Program-made: the position numbers and the translations under genes
Shown: positions 33,290-40,718 of the stretch, piece by piece
Position numbering within the stretch: the first letter of the stretch is position 1
Layout: each line of letters opens with the position of its first letter
Notes under the pieces: model-generated
Told to the model about the DNA's origin: nothing
Seen by the model: the letters and a program-made list of their open reading frames with translations, nothing else
Database searches by the model: none
NCBI GenBank assembly: GCA_041481445.1
Contig: JBGPBV010000012.1
Span: forward strand, 14,842 to 78,841
Reading direction: 5' to 3'
Origin: AA29 sp041481445
GTDB taxonomy: Bacteria; Acidobacteriota; Vicinamibacteria; Fen-336
Length of the DNA: 64,000 nucleotides

Positions 33290-33970
33290 CTATCCGGCCT
33301 TGGAGGATGCGACCGCCTCCACCGCGGCCAGCATGCGGCGCACGACCTCGTCCAGGCCGAGCTCGGTGGTGTCGAGGTGGATGGCGTCCCGGGCCCGGAC
33401 GAGGGGCGACTCCGCGCGCGTGGAGTCCGCGAGGTCCCGGGCGCGGATCTCCCGCTCGATGGTGTCCAGGTCGGAGGGCACTCCCCGCTGGGCCAGCTCC
33501 TCGTGACGGCGGGCCGCGCGCTGGCGCGGGTGGGCGTCGACGTAGAACTTGACGTCGGCGTCGGGGAACACCGCCGTCCCGATGTCGCGGCCGTCCATGA
33601 CCACGCCACCCTCGCGGCCCATCTCGCGCTGCCGGGCCACCATGTGGCGCCGCACGCGCGGGTGCACGGAGACGCGCGAGGCCGCCGCCCCCACCTCCTG
33701 GCTGCGCAGCGCTCCCGAGACGTCGCGGCCGTCCAGGATCACGGCCCCTCCCGGCTCCAGATCCAGCGAGAGGCGCTCGGCCAGCGCCGCCAGCGCCGCC
33801 TCGTCATCGAGGGAGACCCGGGCGCGCAGGGCGGCCAGGGCCAGCGCGCGGTACATCGCGCCCGTATCGAGGAACACGTAGCCCAGTCGCTGGGCCACTG
33901 CTCGTCCGGCCGTCGACTTGCCCGCCCCCGACGGACCGTCGATCGCCACTACCAGGCCGCGGGGCTTCAC
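33290..33970 (-). CDS. cmk: Cytidylate kinase
   Basis: 226 residues. The P-loop GPSGAGKST is at 12-20, followed by the CMP-binding features FLDTGAMYRALAL, ILDGRDVSG and VVMDGRDIGTAVFPDA, and the lid-like region with HPRQRAARRHEEL. It phosphorylates CMP/dCMP for nucleotide synthesis. The start ATG overlaps the stop of rluB by four bases; the rluB-cmk coupling is widespread in bacteria. It is the last gene of the M50-trpS-scpAB-rluB-cmk run. Confidence 0.95.
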   Translation of the reverse strand: MKPRGLVVAIDGPSGAGKSTAGRAVAQRLGYVFLDTGAMYRALALAALRARVSLDDEAALAALAERLSLDLEPGGAVILDGRDVSGALRSQEVGAAASRVSVHPRVRRHMVARQREMGREGGVVMDGRDIGTAVFPDADVKFYVDAHPRQRAARRHEELAQRGVPSDLDTIEREIRARDLADSTRAESPLVRARDAIHLDTTELGLDEVVRRMLAAVEAVASSKAG

Positions 33971-34770
33971 CCCGGGCCTCGCCTCCGCCGGGGAGCCCGC
34001 GCCCGGGGGCGCCGCGGCCGGTGTTTCGCGCGGCGTGCCTCGCGGTGTGTCTCGCGGCCCGTCGAGGGGGCCAGGAACGCGCGCACCTCGGCCGGGGTGA
34101 GCGACCGGAACTGTCCCGGCTTGAGGCCGCGCGCGGTCAGCGGCCCCAGCGCGATCCGGCGCAGCTTGGAGACGCGATGCCCCACCGCCTCCAGCAGGCG
34201 CTTCACCTCGTGGTGCTTGCCTTCGTGCAGGACGAGCTCCAGCCAGGCGTTCTTCTCCGCCTCCAGGACGCGCACGCGGTCGACGATGAGCTTCTCGCCG
34301 TCCACGGTGACGCCGCGGCGCAGGCGCTCGAGGGTCTCCCCGTCCGGGACCCGGTGCACCTTGGCCTGGTAGACGCGGGGCACCTCGTAGCGCGGGTGGG
34401 CGACGCGCTCGGCGAACGCGCCGTCGCTCGTGAGGAGGATCAGGCCTTCCGTGTTGACGTCGAGCCGTCCGACCGGGAACAGCCCCGCGACCGGCGGCAC
34501 CAGCTCCATGACCGTGGGCCGGCCCTCCGGGTCCTGGCGGGTGCTGACGTAGCCCTTGGGCTTGTTGAGCAGGAGGTAGACCGGGGCCGCCGCCGCCCGC
34601 ACGCGTACCCCGTCGACCCGGATGTCGTCGCGGGCGGCATCCGCGCGTGTCCCGAGCTGGGTGACGGTCTCCCCGTTGACGGTGACCCGGCCCCCGGCGA
34701 TGGCGGCCTCCGCCCCCCGCCGCGACGACACTCCCGCGCGCGCGAGGATCTTCTGCAGCCGCTCGTCCAC
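33967..34770 (-). CDS. rluB: 23S rRNA pseudouridine synthase (RluB-like)
   Basis: About 267 residues from GTG 34770 (the protein begins VDERLQKILARAG). An N-terminal S4 RNA-binding domain (about 1-60: SSRRGAEAAIAGGRVTVNG) precedes the pseudouridine synthase domain. The catalytic Asp is in PVGRLDVNTEGLILLT, with VYQAKVHRVP and LHEGKHHEVKRLLEAVGH following. RsuA/RluB/E/F enzymes isomerise specific uridines in rRNA; the order with scpAB and cmk favours RluB. A basic C-terminal tail is extra. TATCAT lies six bases before the GTG, so it may be read from its own leaderless transcript despite lying inside an operon-like run. Confidence 0.92.
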   Translation of the reverse strand: MDERLQKILARAGVSSRRGAEAAIAGGRVTVNGETVTQLGTRADAARDDIRVDGVRVRAAAAPVYLLLNKPKGYVSTRQDPEGRPTVMELVPPVAGLFPVGRLDVNTEGLILLTSDGAFAERVAHPRYEVPRVYQAKVHRVPDGETLERLRRGVTVDGEKLIVDRVRVLEAEKNAWLELVLHEGKHHEVKRLLEAVGHRVSKLRRIALGPLTARGLKPGQFRSLTPAEVRAFLAPSTGRETHREARRAKHRPRRPRARAPRRRRGPG

Positions 34771-34804
34771 GACAGGATGATACCGCGCCGGAGGCGCGCG
34801 CCCG

Positions 34805-35629
34805 CTAGTAGTGCCGGAGCGTGAACGCGAGCAGCACCTTGTTCCCACCCGAAGAGACGATCTCGATGGTGACGCTGCTGTCGAGGACGAGGTCGCTCAG
34901 GAGCACCGTCGTCGTACCGTCGCTCTTCACGTCGCCGTCCGTGGGCGTCAGCACGTCGCTGCTCGTCACGCTGCGCCGCCAGCGCAGGCCGGGGCGCAGG
35001 GTGTGGGCGGTCACGTCGAAGCGGAGCGAGCGCACGGTGGTCACGCCGACCGGGCAGCTCTGGTTGACGGTGACGGCGGTGAGCTCGATGCACTCCGAGG
35101 GAGACATCTCGGTCGGCTGGACGACGGTGAGGCCGCAGTTGTTGCCGGCCGATACCGCCGGCGGACCGCAGGAGACCGGGGTCGGCGTCGGGAAGGGGGT
35201 CGGAGACGGCGATGGGCTGGCCGCGGGCGACGGAGACGCCGCCGGCGACGGGCTCGCGGAGGGACTGGGCGAGGGCGAAGGGGACGGGGAGGCCATGGGG
35301 GCCACGCGGACCTGCACGCTCGCGGTGGCCTGCGAAGTGCCCGAGCGGGCGACGAGGTTGAAGCTCGTCGTCCAGTCGGGGCGGACCTGGCGCGTGCCCT
35401 TGCCCTCGACGGTCCCGATCCCGTTGTCGATCTCGACGCTGTCGGCGCCGACCACTTCCCAGGTCAGGGTGGTGGCGGCACCCGCCGTGATGTCCGGGGG
35501 CGCGGCCACGAACTTCTGGATGCTCAGCGCGCTCGGCTGGGTGAACTCCTTGACGATCCCGCACTGCGTCGCGAGGACGGCAAGCACCACGAGCAGGGAA
35601 CCCGGATAAGGACGGCGGATCACTGACAT
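34805..35629 (-). CDS. Secreted protein with Ser-Pro repeat linker, function unknown
   Basis: 274 residues. The N-terminus (SVIRRPYPGSLLVVLAVLATQC) is a signal peptide; the ATQC at its end is only a weak lipobox. An Ig-like beta domain (about 35-110: AAPPDITAGAATTLTWEVVG) is followed by about 35 residues of Ser/Pro/Ala repeats (about 114-150), then a second beta-rich domain with several cysteines. This looks like a modular cell-surface protein with a flexible stalk. It sits between scpB and rluB, which are normally adjacent, and has a strong promoter of its own, so it is probably a later insertion. Confidence 0.75.
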   Translation of the reverse strand: MSVIRRPYPGSLLVVLAVLATQCGIVKEFTQPSALSIQKFVAAPPDITAGAATTLTWEVVGADSVEIDNGIGTVEGKGTRQVRPDWTTSFNLVARSGTSQATASVQVRVAPMASPSPSPSPSPSASPSPAASPSPAASPSPSPTPFPTPTPVSCGPPAVSAGNNCGLTVVQPTEMSPSECIELTAVTVNQSCPVGVTTVRSLRFDVTAHTLRPGLRWRRSVTSSDVLTPTDGDVKSDGTTTVLLSDLVLDSSVTIEIVSSGGNKVLLAFTLRHY

Positions 35630-35656
35630 GGCGGGCCTCGAGCAAAGAACCCTTTC

Positions 35657-35685
35657 AACATATAGGGTTGGACCCGATATGTCAA
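35657..35685 (-). promoter_or_regulatory. Strong sigma-70-type promoter upstream of the secreted-protein gene
   Basis: Read on the minus strand, TTGACA (35680-35685) is a perfect -35 box, followed by a 17-base spacer and TATGTT (35657-35662). The start codon is about 28 bases downstream of the -10 box. An inverted repeat, AACCCT/AGGGTT at 35648-35653 and 35664-35669, brackets the -10 region and could be an operator. Confidence 0.65.
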
Positions 35686-35693
35686 GTAATACT

Positions 35694-36437
35694 TTAAGTG
35701 TCCTCCTGGCCGCTCTCCGGGCCCTCGCCCATGGCTTCCACCTCGTCGCCTTCGAGCGGGAGCTCGCGCTGGGCGTCGTCGGCGCCTTTCTCGCCCAGCG
35801 GGACCTCGACGGGGCGCGGCGCCTCGATGGCCTTCTTCAGGCCCGCGACGTCCACCTCCTCTCCGAGCACCTCCGCGAACTCCTCGATCCGGGGAAGCTC
35901 GGCGAGGTCCTTGAGCCCGAAATGGAGGAGGAACTGCTTCGTGGTGCCGTAGAGCATCGGGCGGCCGACGACGTCCTTCCGCCCGGTGATCCGGATCAGG
36001 CGCTTCTCGAGCAGCGTCTTGAGCACGCCTCCCGACTTCACGCCGCGCAGGTCGATGACCTCGGGCAGGGTCACCGGCTGCTTGTAGGCGATCACGGCGA
36101 GGGTCTCGAGGGCCTGGACGGACAGGCGGGTCGGGGCCCGGGGATCGAGCAGCTCGCGGACCCAGTCGTTGTACTCCGGCCGCGTGGTGATCTGGTAGCC
36201 GCCCGCCACCTCGACGAGCTGCAGTCCGCGCCCGTCGCGGCCGTAGTCGGCCCGGATCTCCTCGAGGGCGGCCTGCCAGGCGTCCTTCGGCACGCCCACC
36301 AGGACCTTGCCGATGTCTCGGGGCGTGAGCGGCTGGGGCGAGGCGAAGATCAACGCCTCCAGCACCGCCCGCACCTCGAGGGGAGGGAGGACCGGCGCGT
36401 CCTCCCCGGCTTCCGTGCCCGCCTGTTCTTCTTCCAT
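35694..36437 (-). CDS. scpB: Segregation and condensation protein B
   Basis: 247 residues. The family core is clear: PLEVRAVLEALIFASPQPLT, RLSVQALETLAVIAYKQPVT, EVIDLRGVKSGGVLKTLLEK and VGRPMLYGTTKQFLLHFGL, forming tandem winged helices. ScpB dimers bind ScpA and so regulate the SMC ring in chromosome compaction. The acidic C-terminal tail is longer than usual. The gene follows scpA with a five-base gap on the same strand. smc itself is not in the window. Confidence 0.95.
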   Translation of the reverse strand: MEEEQAGTEAGEDAPVLPPLEVRAVLEALIFASPQPLTPRDIGKVLVGVPKDAWQAALEEIRADYGRDGRGLQLVEVAGGYQITTRPEYNDWVRELLDPRAPTRLSVQALETLAVIAYKQPVTLPEVIDLRGVKSGGVLKTLLEKRLIRITGRKDVVGRPMLYGTTKQFLLHFGLKDLAELPRIEEFAEVLGEEVDVAGLKKAIEAPRPVEVPLGEKGADDAQRELPLEGDEVEAMGEGPESGQEDT

Positions 36438-36442
36438 TCGTC

Positions 36443-37330
36443 CTATGCCGTCGGGGCCGCCGCGGCCTCGGGGCCGACCGGCCGGAACACCCGGATGGGT
36501 CCGAACATCCCACGCTGATAGACCTTGACCCGCTTGAGCCGGATCAGCTCGAGCAGGGCCAGGAAGGTCACGATCATGTCCGCCTTGGTCTCCTGGGCCG
36601 CGAACAGCTCCAGGAAGTCCAGCGATTCCCCCTCGCGCAGGAGGGCGAGCAGCTCCTCGATCCGCTGCTCGATGCTCTTCCCGCCCGCGGCCACCTCGTG
36701 GGCCAGGAGCGTCCGGCGCCGCTCCAGCAGGTCCTTGAATGCGCTGATGAGGTCGAACAGCCCCGCCTCCAGCATCTCCTCGCCCGCGTCGTCGAAGGCG
36801 GGCAGGACGGTGTCCGGGCGCGTCCAGGTCGCGGCGCGGATCTGCGCCTGCTGGTGGAGGATGCCGGCCGCCTCCTTGTAGCGCTGGAACTCCAGGAGCC
36901 GCTGCACCAGGGCCTCCCGCGGGTCCTCCTGCTCCTCGTCCGCCTGGGCCTCGGTCGGGTCCACCGGCACCAGCATCTTCGACTTGATGTGGATGAGCGT
37001 GGCCGCCATCACCATGAACTCGCCGGCCACGTCCAGGTTGAGCTGCTGCATCAGGTCCAGGTACTCCATGTACGAGCGCGTGATGGGGGCGATCGGGATG
37101 TCGTGGATGTCGATCTTGTCGCGCTTGATGAGGTAGAGCAGGAGGTCGAGGGGGCCCTCGAACTCGGCGACGTGGATCCGGGGGACGTCCTCCGGCAGCG
37201 TCGACTCCATCCCGAGCGGCAGCTCGAGCTGGACGCTCGTCTCCGCCGGCGCCGCCGGCACCGCCGCTTCCGGGTCCGGATCCGGCTCGGCGTGGGTGGC
37301 GGACGCCGAGCGGTCCTGCTCGTCGCTCAT
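36443..37330 (-). CDS. scpA: Segregation and condensation protein A (kleisin)
   Basis: 295 residues from ATG 37330, which overlaps the trpS stop by four bases. A poorly conserved acidic/Ala-Pro N-terminal extension of about 45 residues precedes the kleisin core: VAEFEGPLDLLLYLIKRDKID, DIPIAPITRSYMEYLD and AGEFMVMAATLIHIKSKMLV. The C-terminal winged helix (about 225-280: DFLELFAAQETKADMIVTFL) should bind the SMC head. ScpA bridges the two SMC heads together with ScpB. Confidence 0.95.
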   Translation of the reverse strand: MSDEQDRSASATHAEPDPDPEAAVPAAPAETSVQLELPLGMESTLPEDVPRIHVAEFEGPLDLLLYLIKRDKIDIHDIPIAPITRSYMEYLDLMQQLNLDVAGEFMVMAATLIHIKSKMLVPVDPTEAQADEEQEDPREALVQRLLEFQRYKEAAGILHQQAQIRAATWTRPDTVLPAFDDAGEEMLEAGLFDLISAFKDLLERRRTLLAHEVAAGGKSIEQRIEELLALLREGESLDFLELFAAQETKADMIVTFLALLELIRLKRVKVYQRGMFGPIRVFRPVGPEAAAAPTA

Positions 37331-38325
37331 CGGATGGGGTACGCGATCTTCATGGCCGCACGCACGTCGTCCATCGTCGCACGGGCCGTCTCGCGCGCCC
37401 GGCGCGACCCCGCCTGCAGGATGTCCCAGACGGTGTCCGGGCGGGCCGCGAACTCCGGCCGCCGCGCGTGGATCCCCTCCAGGCGGTGGAGGAGATGGTC
37501 CAGGAGCCGTCCCTTGCAGTCGAGGCAGCCGATGCCGGCGCTGCGGCAGCCCTGCGCCGCCCACTCCTGCGACTCCTTCGGCGAGAAGGCCTTGTGCAGG
37601 TCGAAGACCGGGCAGACGTCGGGGTCGCCGGGATCGGTGCGGCGCTTGCGCGCGGGATCAGTCACCATCGGCCGGATCTTCTGGCGCACGGCGTCGGGCG
37701 GGTCCTTGAGGAACACGGCGTTGCCGTACGACTTCGACATCTTGCGGCCGTCGGTGCCGGGCACGCGCGGGACCTCCGTCAGCAGGGTCCGGGGCTCCGG
37801 GAAGACCGGCCCGTAGAGGTGATTGAACCGCCGCACGACCTCGCGCGTGAGCTCGACGTGGGGCGCCTGGTCCTCCCCCACCGGCACCGCGTCCGCCTTG
37901 TAGATCATGATGTCGGCGCTCTGCAGCAGCGGGTAGCCGAGGAACCCGTAGGTGGAGAGGTCCTTCTCGGAGAGCTGGCTCTGCTGCTCCTTGTAGCTCG
38001 GCACGCGCTCCAGCCAGGGCACGGGGACGATCATCGACAGGAGCAGGTGCAGCTCGGCGTGCTCGGGCACCAGGCTCTGGACGAAGAGGGTGCAGCGCGC
38101 GGGGTCGAGGCCGGCGGCCAGCCAGTCGGTGGCGACCTCCAGCACGTTCTCGCGCACGTCCTTCGGGTCGGCGTAGTCCGTGGTGAGCGCGTGCCAGTCC
38201 ACCACCACGAAGTAGCAGTCGTAGGTGTCCAGGAGGCGCACCCAGTTGTCGAGCGCGCCCGTGAGGTGGCCGATGTGCAGCGGCCCCGTCGGCCGCATGC
38301 CGGAGAGGATGCGCGGGCGCGTCAT
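37327..38325 (-). CDS. trpS: Tryptophanyl-tRNA synthetase
   Basis: 332 residues from ATG 38325. The class I HIGH motif (GPLHIGHLTGALDNWV) and KMSKS motif (GRKMSKSYGN) are intact. The DIMIYKADAVPVGEDQAPH and ARRP regions are as in bacterial TrpRS. It charges tRNA-Trp. A cysteine-containing insert (CRSAGIGCLDCKG, about 265-277) is typical of the clostridial/deinococcal/acidobacterial TrpRS subgroup. The start overlaps the stop of the M50 protease gene and the stop overlaps the start of scpA, so the run is tightly coupled. Confidence 0.95.
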   Translation of the reverse strand: MTRPRILSGMRPTGPLHIGHLTGALDNWVRLLDTYDCYFVVVDWHALTTDYADPKDVRENVLEVATDWLAAGLDPARCTLFVQSLVPEHAELHLLLSMIVPVPWLERVPSYKEQQSQLSEKDLSTYGFLGYPLLQSADIMIYKADAVPVGEDQAPHVELTREVVRRFNHLYGPVFPEPRTLLTEVPRVPGTDGRKMSKSYGNAVFLKDPPDAVRQKIRPMVTDPARKRRTDPGDPDVCPVFDLHKAFSPKESQEWAAQGCRSAGIGCLDCKGRLLDHLLHRLEGIHARRPEFAARPDTVWDILQAGSRRARETARATMDDVRAAMKIAYPIR

Positions 38326-38987
38326 CTCACCAGCGCGTAGAGCACGTTCACTATCCAGCCCTGCACCGGCCCGAGCACGCGGCCGAGGAGCCCCGACATC
38401 ATCAAGACCATGAGGATCAGGAAGCCGTAGGGTCCCATCAGGCGATCGTAGCGCTCTCCCATGTTCCCGGGCAGGCCGAAGGACGCCACCTTGGAGCCGT
38501 CCAGCGGAGGGACGGGAATCAGGTTGAAGAGGGCGAGAATGACGTTGAGCTGGATTCCAATGAGGGTCATCAGGAAGATCGGGTTCCGGGGTCCGCTGGC
38601 CAGGCCGGTGCGGACGACCAGGACCAGGGCGGCGGTGAAGATCACGGCCAGGAGGAAGTTCGAGCCGGGGCCGGCCGCCGCCACCAGCATGTGTCCCTTC
38701 CGCAGGCTGACGTCGCGCCGGAAGTTCGCGGGGTTGTAGGGCGTGGGCTTGGCCCAGCCGATGAAGGGCAGGCCGGTGAAGATCTGGAGGATCGGGAACA
38801 GCACCGTCCCGATCGGGTCGATGTGGACGATCGGGTTCAGGCTGACCCGTCCCTGGTCCTTGGCGGTGTCGTCCCCGAGCTTGTGCGCCGTCCACGCGTG
38901 GGCGGACTCGTGGAAGGAGAGGCTGAAGAGGAGCACGACGTAGGAGGTCAGGCCCAGCGCGATCCGGTCGGGAGTCAGCTCGGGCAA
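38322..38987 (-). CDS. Site-2-type M50 zinc metalloprotease (membrane)
   Basis: About 221 residues from TTG 38987, which has GGAG five bases upstream. Longer in-frame reading would run into the tRNA-derived repeat at 39024-39048, so this start is the sensible one. The zinc motif HESAH is at about 26-30 in the first membrane segment. The distal ligand Asp is in NLIPVPPLDGSK. Several further hydrophobic segments follow. These compact rhomboid-like M50 proteases cut within membranes; this small subfamily is commonly found beside trpS and scpAB, and its substrates are mostly unknown. Confidence 0.9.
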   Translation of the reverse strand: MPELTPDRIALGLTSYVVLLFSLSFHESAHAWTAHKLGDDTAKDQGRVSLNPIVHIDPIGTVLFPILQIFTGLPFIGWAKPTPYNPANFRRDVSLRKGHMLVAAAGPGSNFLLAVIFTAALVLVVRTGLASGPRNPIFLMTLIGIQLNVILALFNLIPVPPLDGSKVASFGLPGNMGERYDRLMGPYGFLILMVLMMSGLLGRVLGPVQGWIVNVLYALVR

Positions 38988-39023
38988 TCGGTCTCCAGAG
39001 GAACCCCGGATCGTAGCATCAGT

Positions 39024-39048
39024 GTGGTGCCGGAGGCGGGACTCGAAC
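39024..39048 (-). repeat. Distal attachment-site copy (tRNA-Leu 3' end remnant)
   Basis: On the minus strand it ends with the T-loop (GTTCGAG), the 3' half of the T stem and the acceptor strand with CCA. The 5' half of the T stem and everything before it is missing, so this is not a working tRNA. It matches 50910-50934 over 25 bases. Confidence 0.75.
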
Positions 39049-39471
39049 GCTTCGGGGGTATTGAGCCAACGTAAGTTACTGGAACTGCAGAAACGCCAGA
39101 AACGCCAGACCATATAAAAATCCATACAAGACACACGTATCACACACGCGCCCATGCCGGAATCTTGTCGGCAAACGAGTGATCTAGCAACGAGCCCTCC
39201 GAGAATAGCTCGGGTGCCCGTAGTCTTCCCCGCCACGTCGCCGAGAATGCGCTACAGCGAGAAACCGCACCGGCTCCGCGACAGCTGCGCCTTGGCTAGA
39301 AACGGGTCCGGAGTAGGCGTGCGTAGCCCGAGCGGCTGCGAACGAGCGACTCGAGCCCGTGAAGCGATCGTCTTGGGGGAGAGCCTTACGGTCGCGTAGG
39401 TACTGGGTTCGGGCGACGAGCTTGCCTGGACATCTTCCGAGCGAAGCGCTTGTGTCGCTGATCGTCGGCGG
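39049..39471. other. Island left end without a recognisable gene
   Basis: Just inside the attachment repeat is a short AT-rich patch (about 39105-39150) and a 9-bp tandem pair, AAACGCCAG, near 39094-39112. The remainder is GC-rich, with reading frames that resemble nothing I know. I see no integrase or excisionase here. Confidence 0.4.
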
Positions 39472-39645
39472 CCCCGGCACGTTCGCTCGTCCCGGTCCGG
39501 GATGCTCGGTCGCGCGAACCCCGCGCCGCGCGCACACTCCACCGCACCGTGGTCCACCCACGCTCTTCCCCGCGGCTACGCTACCTCCTCGCCTGCCGCG
39601 TGGCCACGCCCTGCGCCCTCGTCCTCGTCACCGAGCACCTTAAGG
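39472..39645 (-). repeat. Repeat copy 1: 3' end of an IS91-like element
   Basis: About 174 bases, closely matching 44890-45064 in the same orientation with a handful of differences. It covers the last codons of the transposase remnant (VLGDEDEGAGRGH) and about 100 bases after its stop, as expected for the conserved terminal region of an IS91-type element. Confidence 0.7.
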
Positions 39646-39803
39646 CGTAGCACGCGGCTCTTCCAATACGGCGGACCGCGACCCGGCGACCGCTGCGGCA
39701 CCTCGTTCGCCTCGCCCACCGTGGCGAGGTAACGGGCGATGCTCGCGGGACCTTTGACCAGCGCGAGCAGCTTCATCCGCCCCTGGCAGGTGGGACAGGC
39801 GGC
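39576..39803 (-). pseudogene. IS91-like transposase, C-terminal fragment
   Basis: About 75 codons: CPTCQGRMKLLALVKGPASI, ARYLATVGEANEVPQ, then SPGRGPPYWKSRVLR. A Cys-x-x-Cys motif followed by a hydrophobic stretch and the RSPGRGPPYW ending is characteristic of the C-terminus of IS91-family Y2 transposases (as I recall the family). The catalytic Tyr region is absent and the 5' boundary falls at about 39800, where the sequence switches to an unrelated membrane-protein promoter region. The element is dead. Confidence 0.7.
39644..39800 (-). repeat. Inverted repeat arm 1 (IS91-like transposase segment)
   Basis: 157 bases that recur in reverse orientation at 45242-45399, nearly identical but with one extra C there that breaks the frame. 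The two copies end at the same points. Confidence 0.7.
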
Positions 39804-39903
39804 GTGGATGCGCCACGAACAGCGGCCCCGCGGCGACCACGGCAGCAACTGTAACGCGCATTCACGCGTGGCCCAGAAGCGCGCTGTGTTACCATGTCGG
39901 GCC

Positions 39904-40497
39904 ATGTTTGGGAAAAAACTGACAGAATACGTTCGTTTCGAGCGGTGGATCCTGATCCTTATTGTGGTGGTCTTTGCTCTGAGGCTCGGTTTGTCCCTGG
40001 CTGGTGTATCGGGCGGCGGCAATATCGCTGCGCTGGATGGCAACTACAAGGCAACAGAATGGGTAAGCATCAATCTGGTTCTGCTGGTGGGAATCCTTTA
40101 TTGCGCCATTGCCGTCCAGACCACAGGATTCGGAACCTATAAGCACTTGTTTCCGCTGTTACTGTTCCAGACCACCATCGCTCATTCGCTGGTAGGCATG
40201 GGAATTATCCTGGGCATCGTAACTGGGCACGACAACGTTTTTACGGGTCTGGCACACTGTGGGGTGTGCGGCGCGGATGGAAAAAATTGGAGCCATGCCA
40301 TCGGGCATATTGTTATGGGACCTCTGTTTTCACTCGTCGCCTGGCTTCCGGCGTCGGGGATTCTCTTTGTCACTCGAAAAGTCCGGCCGGGCGCCTTTGA
40401 AGGGCCGCTCGTTGTCGTGCTCGCGAAGTTCGTGGCGTTGGCGGCGATCGCAGTGGCGTCTTTTTTGCTCATCCTGGGGATACAGTTGCGGTCTTGA
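39904..40497 (+). CDS. Integral membrane protein, unknown, foreign-looking codon use
   Basis: 197 residues from ATG 39904. Five hydrophobic segments are visible: WILILIVVVFALRLGLSLAG, WVSINLVLLVGILYCAIAVQ, LFPLLLFQTTIAHSLVGMGI, then GHIVMGPLFSLVAWLPASGI and a C-terminal VALAAIAVASFLLILGI. The last loop holds HCGVCGADGKNWSH, a possible metal-binding patch. I do not recognise the family. Codons are far more often A/T-ending than in neighbouring genes, which points to transfer from a lower-GC genome. It sits between transposase fragments in the island. Confidence 0.7.
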   Translation: MFGKKLTEYVRFERWILILIVVVFALRLGLSLAGVSGGGNIAALDGNYKATEWVSINLVLLVGILYCAIAVQTTGFGTYKHLFPLLLFQTTIAHSLVGMGIILGIVTGHDNVFTGLAHCGVCGADGKNWSHAIGHIVMGPLFSLVAWLPASGILFVTRKVRPGAFEGPLVVVLAKFVALAAIAVASFLLILGIQLRS

Positions 40498-40532
40498 TCT
40501 GCGGTCGCTCCCCGGTTTTCTTTTGCTAACTG

Positions 40533-40679
40533 CGCGAGGTGGAGCGGGCGCGGATTCTGCTGCAGTACCATACCGGAAAGAATCTCTCGGCAATCCATAG
40601 AGCTTTAGACATCAGCCGTGTGACGATCTATCATTGCGCGCATAAAGCGCTGGATGATGGCTCGCCGGCTGTTGCCTAG
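40533..40679 (+). pseudogene. IS630-like transposase N-terminal helix-turn-helix fragment
   Basis: An open frame without a start codon, 48 codons to a TAG, encodes REVERARILLQYHTGKNLSA followed by IHRALDISRVTIYH and CAHKALDDG. This fits the N-terminal helix-turn-helix of IS630/mariner-type transposases (RARILL...S..EIA..L..SR.TV). The rest of the transposase is missing. It is another sign of transposon decay in the island. Confidence 0.5.
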
Positions 40680-40718
40680 CTCCGGAGACCGACCGTTCAG
40701 GCTGCCCCGGGCCTCCGG

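Noticed and set aside
39094..39112. AAACGCCAG tandem pair as integrase arm sites
   Set aside because: Only two copies and no integrase gene nearby; tandem nine-mers can arise by chance.
38322..39236. Longer M50 protease start beyond 38987
   Set aside because: The extension runs through the tRNA-derived repeat and into the island, and its sequence does not look like protein. The TTG at 38987 has a good ribosome site.
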